This document shows, one piece after another, positions 46,804 through 56,523 of a DNA stretch of 57,624 bases. Made by a program: the position numbers and the translations under genes. This DNA is from Gammaproteobacteria bacterium (GTDB lineage: Bacteria > Pseudomonadota > Gammaproteobacteria > Pseudomonadales > Azotimanducaceae): positions 1-57,624 of the forward strand of contig JAUIED010000010.1 in assembly GCA_030428905.1 (NCBI GenBank), read 5' to 3'. The notes below the pieces were generated by a model. That model was given only the letters and a program-made list of their open reading frames with translations, was not told the origin of the DNA and searched no databases. Numbering within the stretch: the first letter of the stretch is position 1; each line of letters begins with the position of its first letter.

Positions 46804-47439
46804 TCAGGGCTCGGTCTTGTGCCGATACTCGCAGAGGTCTTCGATCACGCAGGAACCGCAGCGCGGCTTGCGTGCCACGCAGGTGTAGCGGCCGTGCAGG
46901 ATGAGCCAGTGGTGCGCGTCCACCTTGAATTCGTCCGGCACCACTTTCAGCAGCTTGTCTTCCACCTGGCGCACGGTTTTGCCGGGTGCGACCTTCGTGC
47001 GGTTGGACACGCGGAAAATGTGCGTATCCACGGCGATGGTCGGGTGCCCGAAGGCGGTATTGAGGATGACGTTGGCGGTCTTGCGCCCCACGCCGGGTAG
47101 CGCTTCGAGTGCTGCTCGATCCTCCGGAACCTCGCCGCCGTGCTCCTCCACGAGGATGGCGCAGGTTTTCACCACGTTCTCTGCCTTGGTATTGAACAGG
47201 CCGATGGTCTTGATGTAGCCCTTGAGCTTCTCCACACCCAGCCGGCGGATGGCGGCGGGCGTGTTGTGTTTGGCAAAGAGTGGCTTCGTTGCCTTGTTCA
47301 CGCTCACGTCTGTGGCCTGGGCGCTGAGGATGACGGCAATCAGCAGTTCAAACGGGGTCCGGTACTCGAGCTCCGTGGTGGGCTTGGGGTTGGCATCCTT
47401 GAGCCGCGCGAAGATTTCGGCACGCTTATCTTTGTTCAT
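46804..47439 (-). CDS. nth: Endonuclease III (DNA glycosylase/AP lyase)
   Basis: 211 residues. Base-excision repair enzyme removing oxidised pyrimidines. Features: helix-hairpin-helix 'LPGVGRKTANVIL' with the catalytic Lys, Asp in 'VDTHIFRVSNR', and a [4Fe-4S] loop with C-x6-C-x2-C-x5-C ('CVARKPRCGSCVIEDLC'). The start overlaps the rnfE stop region by 14 bases, so it is the last gene of the metG-rnf operon, an order I recall from other gammaproteobacteria. Confidence 0.97.
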   Translation of the reverse strand: MNKDKRAEIFARLKDANPKPTTELEYRTPFELLIAVILSAQATDVSVNKATKPLFAKHNTPAAIRRLGVEKLKGYIKTIGLFNTKAENVVKTCAILVEEHGGEVPEDRAALEALPGVGRKTANVILNTAFGHPTIAVDTHIFRVSNRTKVAPGKTVRQVEDKLLKVVPDEFKVDAHHWLILHGRYTCVARKPRCGSCVIEDLCEYRHKTEP

Positions 47440-48064
47440 GGTGTTTCCGTGTTAGCGCCTGCATCAGTGCAAGCAGCAGACCGGCAACGATGAACGCGCC
47501 GGGCGGCAGGCGGACGATGATGAGGGCGTACTCCTCGGGCAGCAAGGTGACCTGCCAGGCCGCCGCAGTCGGGCCGAACAACTGCGTCATGCCAGCGAAC
47601 AGCGTGCCCTGACCCAGCAACTCGCGAGCAGCGCCAAGCACGAGCAGGGCGATGGCAAAACCTGCGGACGTACCGGCGGCATCGAGGAATGCCCGGCCTA
47701 CCGGTTGGCGAGCGGCGTAGGCTTCCGCGCGGCCGAGGATCATGCAGTTGGTAACGATGATCTGCACGAACAGCGCAATGCGCAGATAGGCGTCGTAGGC
47801 GTAGGCCTCCAGCAGCAGTACCGCCAGGGTGGTGAATGTGGCGATGATCAGCACGAACAGCGGCAGGCGGGCAAACTCGGGAATGGCGCGGCGTACCGCT
47901 GAGATGAGCACGGCGCTGCCGCACATGACGAAGGTGGTTGCCAGCGCCAGTCCGGCGGCGTTGACCACGCTGTTGCTTACAGCCAGGAGCGGACACAGGC
48001 CGAGCAGCTGCACCCACGCCGGGTTGCGCGCGACGACGCCCGCAGTAAATACACCGGCGCTCAC
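47426..48064 (-). CDS. rnfE: Rnf/Rsx electron transport complex subunit E
   Basis: 212-residue inner-membrane subunit with about six helices, paralogous to RnfA. Motifs 'RNPAWVQLLGLCPLLAVSNSVVNAAGLALAT' and 'QIIVTNCMILGRAEAYA' are diagnostic, each with the conserved Cys that binds the intramembrane [2Fe-2S] cluster. GTG 48064 overlaps the rnfG stop by four bases (GTGA). Confidence 0.95.
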   Translation of the reverse strand: MSAGVFTAGVVARNPAWVQLLGLCPLLAVSNSVVNAAGLALATTFVMCGSAVLISAVRRAIPEFARLPLFVLIIATFTTLAVLLLEAYAYDAYLRIALFVQIIVTNCMILGRAEAYAARQPVGRAFLDAAGTSAGFAIALLVLGAARELLGQGTLFAGMTQLFGPTAAAWQVTLLPEEYALIIVRLPPGAFIVAGLLLALMQALTRKHHEQR

Positions 48065-48519
48065 GGCGTAGCTTCCAGGTTGTGCCAGGCATTGAGCACG
48101 GCGCGGGAAGTGATCGTCGCACCGGTCACGGTATCGGTAGCGGCGGGGCCTTGCGCTGCAAGGGCTGCCATCCAGCCACGGTCGTGGTGCGAGACAAAGT
48201 CACCGATGCCGGGGGTCTCCTGGTGGCGCACCACGCGTAGCGCCGTCAAGGTGGCGCCTCGGCGCAGGGCGAGGAGATGCATGTCGCCGCCGTATCCCCG
48301 AACGGTACTTCGCAGCAATACCCGCCCGTCGCCCAGCGGTAGCTGGTCGTGCTGCCACGGACCGGCGAGTTCCGGCAGGCCGGTGAGGCTGCGGGCGGCT
48401 TGCCATTCTGCTGCCGCGCGGTTGGCTTGAATGCGTGTTTTCGTTGCGTCGTGAGTGAACGCAAGTAGCACTGCCAGCGAGAGCGTCAGGGCCGCGATAC
48501 TCAGCATGGCGCGGAGCAT
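48061..48519 (-). CDS. rnfG: Rnf/Rsx electron transport complex subunit G (short form)
   Basis: 152 residues: one N-terminal helix, then a periplasmic FMN-binding domain with 'DTVTGATITSRAVLNAW', whose last Thr is the covalent FMN attachment site in the family. 'RHQETPGIGDFV' is the other conserved block. E. coli RsxG is about 206 residues, so this version is shortened, mainly between the helix and the ETPG block. ATG 48519 overlaps the rnfD stop by one base. Confidence 0.93.
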   Translation of the reverse strand: MLRAMLSIAALTLSLAVLLAFTHDATKTRIQANRAAAEWQAARSLTGLPELAGPWQHDQLPLGDGRVLLRSTVRGYGGDMHLLALRRGATLTALRVVRHQETPGIGDFVSHHDRGWMAALAAQGPAATDTVTGATITSRAVLNAWHNLEATP

Positions 48520-49424
48520 CAGGCGAACCGCCTGTCGAGGTAGGGCGTTGCCGCGTTGGCGAGCAATACGCCGAAGGCCAGGCCGTCCGGGTAGCTGCCC
48601 CAGGCGCGGATGGTAAATGTCGTGGCGGCGGCGATCAGCGCGAAGTAGATCTGCGCGCGCCGCGGGTTCGGGTGGGTTACCGGGTCGGTGAGCACAAAAA
48701 ACGCTGCGAGCATGGTGCTCCCCATGCTCCAGTGCATGAGCGGCGAGCCAGCGCTGCGGGAACTGCCGCCGTCGTGAAAGGCCAGTGCCAGCCCGCCGAG
48801 GGCGAGGAGAAAGGTCACCGGCAGGCGCCAGCCGATGATGCCGCGGGCGATCAGCACAGCCCCTCCCATGGCGAATGCGAGGTTCGCCCATTCCCAGCCG
48901 TAGCCGCCGATGCTGCCGAAGGCCGGCGTGCGCAGCAGTTCGGCCAGCGTCAAGCCATCATTGTGCTTGAGCGTATCGAGCGCCGTGGCGCCGCTTGCCG
49001 CATCCACCGGCCACAGGGCGAAGGCGGCCGGCATGGACACCAGTGCAACGGTGTAGCCGACCATGGCCGGGTTGAAGAGGTTCTGCCCCAGGCCGCCGTA
49101 GGCGTGCTTGCCCAGGGCAATGGCGGTGACCGTTGCGAGCACGGGTGCGGCGATGGGTGCGCCGGGCGGCACCGCGAGGCCGACGAGCAGTGCCGTCACC
49201 GGCGCGCTGAAATCGCGCAAGCCCGCCCGCCAGTCCCGGTGTCGCAGCCGCAGACACACAGCCTCCGTGAGCCAGGCAACCACCAGGCACACACCAAGAT
49301 TCAGCAGCACCGCAGCACCAAAAAGTGCTGCCATGGTGGCGATGCCCGGCAGCAGGGCAGCGCTTACCCAGAGCATGGTCTGCCGGCTGTCCGGTGCGCG
49401 CTGGGATGCCATGGTCTCAGCCAT
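48519..49424 (-). CDS. rnfD: Rnf/Rsx electron transport complex subunit D
   Basis: About 301 residues from ATG 49424, which overlaps the rnfC stop by 8 bases; an ATG at 49412 is also possible. Multi-helix membrane subunit with 'KHAYGGLGQNLFNPAMVGY', covalent FMN site 'SGATALDTLK' and 'FVLTDPVTHPNPRRAQIYF', all characteristic of RnfD/NqrB. Part of the sodium- or proton-coupled ferredoxin:NAD complex or the SoxR-reducing Rsx complex. Confidence 0.95.
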   Translation of the reverse strand: MAETMASQRAPDSRQTMLWVSAALLPGIATMAALFGAAVLLNLGVCLVVAWLTEAVCLRLRHRDWRAGLRDFSAPVTALLVGLAVPPGAPIAAPVLATVTAIALGKHAYGGLGQNLFNPAMVGYTVALVSMPAAFALWPVDAASGATALDTLKHNDGLTLAELLRTPAFGSIGGYGWEWANLAFAMGGAVLIARGIIGWRLPVTFLLALGGLALAFHDGGSSRSAGSPLMHWSMGSTMLAAFFVLTDPVTHPNPRRAQIYFALIAAATTFTIRAWGSYPDGLAFGVLLANAATPYLDRRFA

Positions 49425-50610
49425 TGCGCTGCCGGCGTTGCAGCCGCTCCTGCCGGCGCGCTTCGCGCAGCGCGCTTTGCACCGCGCGGCGTTGCTCGCG
49501 CGCTTCAAAGCGGTTACCCGCCGCTGCCGCTGCCTGCCGCTGGGTTGTTGCGTGGCGCACGTCGTGACGGTGCTGGCGCAGAATGGTCAGCACGTCGATG
49601 TGGCTCGGACAAACCGGCGTGCACAACCCGCACTCAATGCAGCGGTCGGCCGCTAAACGTTGCGCTGCTTCGACGTTGCCGCGCGGTAATCGCGCCAGTT
49701 GCGCCACCGGCAGGTCTTCCGGGCATATCACATCGCACGCAGCGCAGTTGATGCAGGGTTGGGCGTTACGGGAAGCCGGGGCTGGCTCGACGGCATTGGT
49801 AGTCTTGCCGATTGGCGCATCACCGCCGACGGTCTGACCGCTCAGACGCCCACCAACGCGGAAAGATGAACCTTCAAGCAGGCTCGAGATGGGTGTGCCG
49901 ATGGCAAGCCAGCGATTTTCTCCGGCGACCGTGACCATGCGGCTGATCAGGGGCCAGCCTTGCAGCGCGCGGGCGATCGCATGGGCGGTGCCGACGTTGA
50001 CGACGACGATGCCGTGGTGCACGGGCCGCTCGTCGGCAGCGAGAGTGATGCCAAAGATCGATCGGCACAACTGACGTTCCGCGCCCGCTGGCGTGTCGGC
50101 GTTCAGTGTATGCGTCTGCCACGCCTGTCGGCTGGGACAGGTAGCGGCACCCTGAGTGATGTGTACCTCGGCGTCGAGCAGGTGTTGCAACGCCTCGATC
50201 CCCTGCACGATTTCCGGCTCGAACTGCTCACACAGAGCCGCGTCGCAATGCACGCCGGGTTCGCACTCAACGGCGTTTATGACAAGTTTATCAACGCCCC
50301 TGCGCAGGGCTTCGGCAAGCTTTAAGTGGGTAGGGAAACCGCCGCCGCCCAGGCCGACGATGCCTGCATGCTCGATGCGTTCGAGAACGGTTGCGCGCGA
50401 GCTGTGCACATCTAGTGGATCGAGGCTCGGTATCTGCTCGGTACCTGCAACGTCGAGTTCCAGCCGCTCATCGTCAATGCTTGCGACCGTGCCGGTGAAC
50501 GCGGCGTGGGTGCGAACGCGGCCGGAGCCGAGCAGCGCCCCGCAGCGCACCACGTCGCCGGGTTCTACGCACCAGCGGCTTTGCATCGGCCGCAGGTAGC
50601 GCGCGATCAC
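49417..50610 (-). CDS. rnfC: Rnf/Rsx electron transport complex subunit C (short form)
   Basis: 397 residues from a GTG that overlaps the rnfB stop (GTGA). NADH/FMN-binding subunit with 'GIVGLGGGGFPTHLKL', 'LVINAVECEPGVHCD' and two [4Fe-4S] motifs 'CINCAACDVICP' and 'CIECGLCTPVCP'. It lacks most of the N-terminal segment with the GGIHP block seen in E. coli RsxC and has only a short basic C-terminal tail rather than the long Ala/Lys repeats. The core is complete. Confidence 0.94.
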   Translation of the reverse strand: MIARYLRPMQSRWCVEPGDVVRCGALLGSGRVRTHAAFTGTVASIDDERLELDVAGTEQIPSLDPLDVHSSRATVLERIEHAGIVGLGGGGFPTHLKLAEALRRGVDKLVINAVECEPGVHCDAALCEQFEPEIVQGIEALQHLLDAEVHITQGAATCPSRQAWQTHTLNADTPAGAERQLCRSIFGITLAADERPVHHGIVVVNVGTAHAIARALQGWPLISRMVTVAGENRWLAIGTPISSLLEGSSFRVGGRLSGQTVGGDAPIGKTTNAVEPAPASRNAQPCINCAACDVICPEDLPVAQLARLPRGNVEAAQRLAADRCIECGLCTPVCPSHIDVLTILRQHRHDVRHATTQRQAAAAAGNRFEAREQRRAVQSALREARRQERLQRRQRNG

Positions 50611-51086
50611 GGCCGCTCCATGACGATGCAGTCCACGGGACAGGGGGGCAGGCAGAGCTCGCAGCCGGTGCAGGCGTCGCGTAACACCGTGTGCATGTAC
50701 TTCGGAGCGCCGACGATGGCGTCGACCGGACACGCCTCGATACACAGATAACAGCCGATACAACGGGCTTCATCGATGCGCGCCACCATCGCCGGCGACG
50801 TTGCCAGCCCGGCGCTGGCGCGCGGATTGTGTGGCAGCAACTCAGCTAGCTTCTGCACAGTGGCCTCGCCGCCGGGTGGGCACAGATCGATGGCCGCACC
50901 ACCCACCAGCGCCTCGGCATAGGGGCGGCAGCCCGGGTAGCCGCACTGCGCGCACTGTGTCTGTGGCAGCTCCGAGGCTATGGCCTTCACGAAGGCGTCG
51001 TCGCCGGCGGCCAGACGGCGTTGCGCGATGGCCAGCAGCGCGCATACCAGCAGCACCAGTCCCAGTATCGTGCCGACGTCGATCAC
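50607..51086 (-). CDS. rnfB: Rnf/Rsx electron transport complex subunit B
   Basis: 159 residues from GTG 51086, overlapping the rnfA stop (GTGA). N-terminal helix 'GTILGLVLLVCALLAIAQ', Fe-S domain 'TQCAQCGYPGCRPYAEAL...LCPPGG', then two ferredoxin-type clusters 'CIGCYLCIEACP' and 'CTGCELCLPPCP'. It carries electrons between the soluble donor and the membrane subunits. E. coli RsxB is about 192 residues; the difference is at the C-terminus and linker. Confidence 0.95.
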   Translation of the reverse strand: MIDVGTILGLVLLVCALLAIAQRRLAAGDDAFVKAIASELPQTQCAQCGYPGCRPYAEALVGGAAIDLCPPGGEATVQKLAELLPHNPRASAGLATSPAMVARIDEARCIGCYLCIEACPVDAIVGAPKYMHTVLRDACTGCELCLPPCPVDCIVMERP

Positions 51087-51655
51087 AGGCCCTGAAAACC
51101 CATGACGCCGAGTGCGAGGATGCCGGCGCTCACCAGCGTGATCGGCGTGCCGCGCATGGCCTGCGGAAGATCGCGCGTGACGAGCTGCTCGCGCATGGCG
51201 GAGAACATCACCATCACCAGCGTAAAGCCGCCGGCGGCACCGGCAGCGAACACCAGCGTTTCGATGAACGAAAGCGCCTTGCCGGTGGCGAGCAGTGCCA
51301 CGCCCAGCACCGCGCAGTTGGTGGTGATCAGCGGCAGATAGATGCCGAGCAGCTGGTAGAGCACGCGGCTGGTGGCCTTCACATACATCTCGGTGAGCTG
51401 CACGGCGCCCGCGACAATGACGATAAAGGCGATGATGTTCAGATACTCGAGCCCGAGCGGCACCAGCAACAGGTGGTAGACCATGTGACACAAGGTTGCC
51501 GCCAGGCAGAGTACGAATGTGGTGGCCAGGCCCATGGCGAGCGCCGTGTCGTAGCGTTGGGTGGTGCCGAAGAACGGGCACAGGCCCAGAAACTGGGCCA
51601 GAACGAAATTGTTGACGAGCAGGCTCCCCACCAGCGCAGCGGCGAGCTCCGCCAT
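51083..51655 (-). CDS. rnfA: Rnf/Rsx electron transport complex subunit A
   Basis: 190-residue six-helix membrane subunit. 'LLVNNFVLAQFLGLCPFFGTT' and 'YLPLITTNCAVLGVALL' hold the conserved Cys residues for the intramembrane cluster shared with RnfE. ATG 51655 overlaps the metG stop by one base, so the rnf genes are cotranscribed with metG. Confidence 0.96.
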   Translation of the reverse strand: MAELAAALVGSLLVNNFVLAQFLGLCPFFGTTQRYDTALAMGLATTFVLCLAATLCHMVYHLLLVPLGLEYLNIIAFIVIVAGAVQLTEMYVKATSRVLYQLLGIYLPLITTNCAVLGVALLATGKALSFIETLVFAAGAAGGFTLVMVMFSAMREQLVTRDLPQAMRGTPITLVSAGILALGVMGFQGL

Positions 51656-53682
51656 CAGGTCACTTCCATACCCGGCTCGGCGCCGCTGTCCGGGCGGATC
51701 AGGAAAATGTCGCTGCCTCCAGGACCGGCGGCTAGCACCATGCCTTCGCTGGTGCCGAAGCGCATCTTGCGCGGCGCCAGGTTGGCGACCACGACGGTCA
51801 GCTGGCCGACGAGATCAGCGGGATCGTAGGCGCTCTTGATGCCGGAAAACACGGTGCGCTGATGATCGCCCACATCGAGGGTCAGCTTGAGTAGCTTGTC
51901 GGCGCCGTCCACGTGATCGGCGGCGACGACGCGGGCGACACGCAGCTGTACCTTGGCGAAGTCGTCGATGCTGATGGTGTCGGACACGGTTTCCTCTTCT
52001 TCCTGTACCTGGGCCTGTACCTCTGCACTGCCTCCGGCATCTGCCTGCTTGCTCGCCTCAACCACGGCATCGAGGGTCTTGCGCTCCATGCGCGCAAACA
52101 GGGCCTTGAACGGATTGATCCTGTGCGCCGTGAGCGTCGTCTGGCTGTCAGCCCAGGTGAGCGGGGCGATGCCGAGAAACGCCTCTGCGTCCTCCGCCAG
52201 CTTCGGCACGATGGGCTTGATGTAGGCCATCAGCACGCGGAACAGGTTCAGCCCCTGGCTGCACACCGCCTGCACCTCGTCGCGTCGTGCCGGGTCTTTG
52301 ATGGCGTTCCAGGGCTCCGCCTGGGCGACGTACTGGTTGGCCCGGTCCGCCAGCGCCATGATCTCGCGCACGGCCTTTGAGGTGTTCGACTGCTCGTAGA
52401 GTGCGGCGATCGCTTCGCTGCGCGCAGCGAATTCTGCCTGCAGTTCGGGTTCTGGCAGTTGCTCGGAGAGTAAGCCGTCGAACTGCTTGGTGATGAACCC
52501 GGCGCAGCGGCTGGCGATGTTGACGAGCTTGCCCACGAGATCGGAGTTCACCCGCTGCACGAAGTCGTCGAAGCTGATGTCGAGATCGTCGATTCCGTCG
52601 GATATCTTGGTGGCGTAGTAGTAACGCAGGTACTCGGGCGACAGGTGCTCGAGATAGGTGGCAGCTTCGATGAAGGTGCCCCGCGATTTCGACATGCGCG
52701 TGCCGTTGACCGTGATGAAGCCGTGCGCGTGCACCTTGGTGGGTTTGCGAAAGCCCGAGGCCTGCAGCAGCGCCGGCCAGAACAGGCAGTGGAAGTTGAT
52801 GATGTCCTTGCCGATGAAGTGGTGCACTTCGCTGGTGCTGTCCGGCGCCCAGAAATCGTCGAACGAGACATCGTTGCGTGTGGCGAGCAGGTGCTTGAGT
52901 GCCGCCATGTAGCCGATGGGCGCATCGAGCCACACATAGAAGTATTTGTCCTTGGTGCCCGGTATGACGAAGCCGAAATACGGCGCGTCGCGCGAGATAT
53001 CCCAGGGCTTTAGCCCGGCATCGAGCCATTCCGCCAGCTTGTTGGCCACCTCCGGCTGCACCGCGCCGCCGTCGATCCAGGCACGCAGATCCTCGGCGTA
53101 GGGCGCCAGATCGAAGAAGTAGTGCTCGCTGGAACGCACCTCGGGGGCCGCTCCTGACAGCGCGGACTTCGGCTCCACCAGGTCGGTTGCAGCGTACGTC
53201 GCGCCGCAGGCGTCGCAGTTGTCGCCCGGCTGGTCCGGCGTGCCGCATTTCGGGCAGCTGCCGCGCACGAAGCGGTCGGCCAGGAACAGCTGCTTCTCAG
53301 GATCGTATAGCTGTGCCACGTCGTTGTTGAAGATGTGGCCAGCGGCCTTCGCCCGCTCGTACATGAGGGAGGAAAGCTCCCGGTTCTCCTCGGAGTGCGT
53401 GGTGTAGTACGCATCGTGGGAGATGAGAAAGCCGCTGAAATCCCGCGCGTGCTCCTCCCGCATGGCGTCGATGAGCGCTTCCGGTGTGATGCCCTGGGCT
53501 TCGGCGCGCAGCATGGTGCCTGTGCCGTGTGTGTCGTCTGCACACACATAGATCACCTGGTGGCCGCGCATGCGTTGAAACCGCACCCAGATGTCCGTCT
53601 GCGTGTGCTCGAACAGGTGTCCGAGGTGGATGGGGCCCGTGGTGTAGGGCAGGGCGCTGGTAACGAGGATCCGGCGGCTCAT
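51655..53682 (-). CDS. metG: Methionine-tRNA ligase
   Basis: 675 residues. Class I synthetase charging initiator and elongator tRNA-Met. HIGH-like '[12 protein letters not shown]', zinc knuckle '[18 protein letters not shown]', KMSKS-like '[12 protein letters not shown]', anticodon-binding helices, and a C-terminal EMAP/Trbp-like OB-fold (about 565-675, '[24 protein letters not shown]') used for dimerisation and tRNA binding. First gene of the metG-rnf-nth unit and divergent from the ABC-F gene. Confidence 0.97.
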   Translation of the reverse strand: MSRRILVTSALPYTTGPIHLGHLFEHTQTDIWVRFQRMRGHQVIYVCADDTHGTGTMLRAEAQGITPEALIDAMREEHARDFSGFLISHDAYYTTHSEENRELSSLMYERAKAAGHIFNNDVAQLYDPEKQLFLADRFVRGSCPKCGTPDQPGDNCDACGATYAATDLVEPKSALSGAAPEVRSSEHYFFDLAPYAEDLRAWIDGGAVQPEVANKLAEWLDAGLKPWDISRDAPYFGFVIPGTKDKYFYVWLDAPIGYMAALKHLLATRNDVSFDDFWAPDSTSEVHHFIGKDIINFHCLFWPALLQASGFRKPTKVHAHGFITVNGTRMSKSRGTFIEAATYLEHLSPEYLRYYYATKISDGIDDLDISFDDFVQRVNSDLVGKLVNIASRCAGFITKQFDGLLSEQLPEPELQAEFAARSEAIAALYEQSNTSKAVREIMALADRANQYVAQAEPWNAIKDPARRDEVQAVCSQGLNLFRVLMAYIKPIVPKLAEDAEAFLGIAPLTWADSQTTLTAHRINPFKALFARMERKTLDAVVEASKQADAGGSAEVQAQVQEEEETVSDTISIDDFAKVQLRVARVVAADHVDGADKLLKLTLDVGDHQRTVFSGIKSAYDPADLVGQLTVVVANLAPRKMRFGTSEGMVLAAGPGGSDIFLIRPDSGAEPGMEVT

Positions 53683-53727
53683 GTCGCTCGTGTTCGGAGG
53701 TTTCGGGAGGCGGCACTATATCGCATT

Positions 53728-53733
53728 TATACT
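53728..53733 (+). promoter_or_regulatory. Candidate -10 (TATACT) for the ABC-F gene
   Basis: TATACT ends six bases before the ATG at 53740 and no Shine-Dalgarno lies between, so the transcript may start at or next to the ATG. No clear -35. Confidence 0.35.
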
Positions 53734-53739
53734 GCCGAT

Positions 53740-55431
53740 ATGGCGGTGCTCATGACATTGCGCGAGGCGCGTTTGCAGCTTGGTCCGAGGGCCATGCTCG
53801 ACGGTGCCGAGCTGACGGTAAACACCGGTGACAGGCTTGCGCTGGTTGGCCACAACGGCTGCGGCAAATCCACGCTGCTCGATGTGCTGGCGGGCGAACG
53901 TGCCCTGGACGCGGGGGATCTGAGCTGCCGACGCGGCCTGCGGCTGGCCCGGGTGGAGCAGTTCCTGCCGGCAGCGGTGCGGTCCGGCAGCGTGCTCGAC
54001 GCGGTAACCGCCTGCGTGCCCGAGGCACCCTGGCAGGCCGAGGCGCAGCTCCTTGCGCTCGGCTTCGACGAGCAGCAGATGGCCCTGACCGTAGCGGCGC
54101 TCTCCGGCGGCCAGGAGAATCGGCTGATGTTCGCCCGCGCATTGGTGCAGGCGCCGGAGTTGTTGCTGCTCGATGAGCCCACCAACCATCTGGATCTCGC
54201 CACCATCGTGTTGTTCGAACGCCTGCTCGCCGAATTCGCAGGCGCGTTCGTTCTCGTCTCGCACGATCGCGCGTTTCTCGACGCGGTGACCAATCGAACC
54301 GTGTTTCTCGCGGAGGGTCGCGCGCGCAAGTTCGAGCTTCCCTACACGCCGGCTCGGCAGGCGCTGGAAGCGCAGAACGCCGCCGCTGCGCAGGCGCGCG
54401 AAAACGAGGAGCGGGAGATCGCGCAGCTGCGCGACAGCGCGCGGCAGCTCGCGCAGTGGGCGAAGAACTACGACAACGAGAAGTTCGCGCGCCGGGCGCG
54501 CAGCATGGAAAGGCGGGTGGAGCGCCTGGAAGAAGACAAAACCCACGTGCCGGCAGACTCGCCCCTGTCGTTGGGGCTGTCCCTTGGTGCGAGCAAAGCG
54601 CGGCAGGCGCTGGCAGTGGAGCAGCTCGACGTTGCAGTGCCGGGCAGGCGGCTGTTTGGCATCGACGATCTGGTGATCCGCCCGGGCGAACGGGTGGCGC
54701 TGCTCGGTGCCAACGGTGTCGGCAAGAGCACGTTGATCCGTATGCTCGTTGCCGCGGTCGGGCAGGAGGATGCGAACATCCGCTTCAACCCGCAGACAGT
54801 GCTCGGCTACTACGATCAGGAACTCGACGAAGCGAAAGGGGAGCAGTCGATGTTCGACTTCGTCCTGCGGCGGGTGGATCAGGGGGAGCAGGCGGTGCGT
54901 CGCCGTCTGGTGCATGCCGGTTTTTCCTACGCCGACCAGGACAAACGCATCGATGACCTCAGCGGCGGTGAACGGGCGCGGGTGCTGTTCGTGGTGCTGT
55001 CCATGCAGGCACCGAATTTTCTGATTCTCGACGAGCCTACCAACCACATCGACATCGACGGCAAGGAACAGCTCGAACAGACGCTGCTGGCATCATCGGC
55101 AACGCTGCTGGTGACCTCGCATGATCGACGCTTTCTCGAGGTGGTGACGCAACGCTTCCTGCTGATCCGTGGCGGTCGTCTCGAAGAGCTGGGTGCGCTG
55201 GAGCCCTATTTCGCCGCTCAGAATGATGCCTGCTCGCGCGCTGTCGGCAACAGCGAGGAGGTGCCGATGAGCGCGACACCCGGTGCGCCGCCGGCGGATC
55301 CGCTCGCGCGCATCGTCGAGCTCGAAGCGCTGCTGGAGGCGGACCTCGCACGGCGGCCGAAGTTTCAGAAGCCGGCCCTGCAGGCCGCCTGGCGTGCGGA
55401 GATCGATGCGCTGTATGACGCCCTGGATTAG
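53740..55431 (+). CDS. ABC-F family ATPase (Uup/YheS-like)
   Basis: 563-residue soluble protein with two ABC domains and no membrane segment. Domain 1: 'GHNGCGKST', 'LSGGQENR', 'LLLLDEPTNHLD'. Domain 2: 'GANGVGKST', 'LSGGERAR', 'FLILDEPTNHIDIDG'. The linker between them (about 205-300) is charged and helical, as in the P-site tRNA interaction motif of ABC-F proteins. The C-terminus (about 505-563) is a short coiled segment similar to Uup/YheS. Role: ribosome-associated relief of stalling or DNA-related functions reported for Uup. Confidence 0.93.
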   Translation: MAVLMTLREARLQLGPRAMLDGAELTVNTGDRLALVGHNGCGKSTLLDVLAGERALDAGDLSCRRGLRLARVEQFLPAAVRSGSVLDAVTACVPEAPWQAEAQLLALGFDEQQMALTVAALSGGQENRLMFARALVQAPELLLLDEPTNHLDLATIVLFERLLAEFAGAFVLVSHDRAFLDAVTNRTVFLAEGRARKFELPYTPARQALEAQNAAAAQARENEEREIAQLRDSARQLAQWAKNYDNEKFARRARSMERRVERLEEDKTHVPADSPLSLGLSLGASKARQALAVEQLDVAVPGRRLFGIDDLVIRPGERVALLGANGVGKSTLIRMLVAAVGQEDANIRFNPQTVLGYYDQELDEAKGEQSMFDFVLRRVDQGEQAVRRRLVHAGFSYADQDKRIDDLSGGERARVLFVVLSMQAPNFLILDEPTNHIDIDGKEQLEQTLLASSATLLVTSHDRRFLEVVTQRFLLIRGGRLEELGALEPYFAAQNDACSRAVGNSEEVPMSATPGAPPADPLARIVELEALLEADLARRPKFQKPALQAAWRAEIDALYDALD

Positions 55432-55450
55432 CGGCGCCTCTGTGCTGCGC

Positions 55451-55478
55451 TTTCACCCGCGCCGCTTTCTCGTACAAT
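55451..55478 (+). promoter_or_regulatory. Promoter candidate for apbC-dcd
   Basis: TTTCAC (55451-55456), a 16-base spacer and TACAAT (55473-55478) precede the apbC GTG by 34 bases, with an AAGGG ribosome-like site between. Confidence 0.45.
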
Positions 55479-55512
55479 GGCGCGCCGCTGAAGGGTAAAG
55501 CCGTGCAGAGTC

Positions 55513-56523
55513 GTGAGTAGAGTCGAAGATTTTCAGGACCCGTATCTCGGGCGCACCTGGGGCGCGCTCGGCGCGCGTGTGCAGGCATCGGGTCGCGATG
55601 TCCGGGTGGCGTTGGGTTATCCCGCCGAAGGTCTGGCGGCCGAACTTGAGAGCCGCCTGGCGGAGTTTCTGGGCGCAGAGGTATCGCTCGAGGTGCAGTT
55701 TGCGCCGCCGGAAGGCCGCGGCTTTGCGCAGGTACGACACATCGTTGCCGTGGCGTCCGCCAAGGGTGGCGTGGGCAAGTCCACTACCGCGGTCAACCTG
55801 GCGCTTGCGCTCAACGCCGAAGGCGCGCGGGTCGGCATACTGGACGCGGACATCTATGGCCCGAGTCAGGGCATGATGCTCGGCGTGCCCGAAGACCGCC
55901 GTCCGGAGGTACGTGACGAGCGTGTCATCGAGCCGATCAAGGCGCACGGCCTGAAGACCATGTCCATGAGCTACATGGTGACGGAACGCACGCCCATGGT
56001 CTGGCGCGGCCCCATGGCATCCGGCGCGCTGCAGCAGATGCTCACGCAAACCGACTGGGGCGAGCTCGACTATCTGGTGGTAGATATGCCGCCGGGCACA
56101 GGAGACATCCAGCTCACCCTGTCGCAGCGGGCGCCGGTATCCGGAGCGGTGATCGTCACCACACCGCAGGACATTGCACTGTTGGACGCGCGCAAAGGCA
56201 TCGAGATGTTCCGCAAGGTGGATATCCCGGTGCTCGGCGTGGTGGAGAACATGAGCTTCCACATCTGTGAGAAATGCGGGCATCGCTCGCATCTCTTTGG
56301 CGAGGGTGGTGGCCGCCGCATTGCCGATGAACTCGGCGTGCCGCTTCTGGCCGAGCTGCCGCTGGATCTCGGCATCCGCATGCAGGCCGACAGCGGCCGC
56401 CCGACCGTCGCTGCGGCTCCGGAAGGCGAAGTGGCGGCGCTCTACCGCAACGCTGCAAGGCACCTTGCGGCGCGCATCTGGGAGCAGAACGCCGCGGCTC
56501 CCGTGATTCGGATGACCGACTGA
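55513..56523 (+). CDS. apbC: Iron-sulfur cluster carrier protein ApbC (Mrp/NBP35 family)
   Basis: 336 residues from GTG 55513. P-loop ATPase that holds and transfers Fe-S clusters. Deviant Walker A '[18 protein letters not shown]', '[16 protein letters not shown]', '[15 protein letters not shown]' and the cluster-binding CxxC in '[15 protein letters not shown]' are all present. An N-terminal MIP18-like segment (about 1-65) is typical. The stop overlaps the dcd ATG by one base. Confidence 0.95.
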   Translation: MSRVEDFQDPYLGRTWGALGARVQASGRDVRVALGYPAEGLAAELESRLAEFLGAEVSLEVQFAPPEGRGFAQVRHIVAVASAKGGVGKSTTAVNLALALNAEGARVGILDADIYGPSQGMMLGVPEDRRPEVRDERVIEPIKAHGLKTMSMSYMVTERTPMVWRGPMASGALQQMLTQTDWGELDYLVVDMPPGTGDIQLTLSQRAPVSGAVIVTTPQDIALLDARKGIEMFRKVDIPVLGVVENMSFHICEKCGHRSHLFGEGGGRRIADELGVPLLAELPLDLGIRMQADSGRPTVAAAPEGEVAALYRNAARHLAARIWEQNAAAPVIRMTD

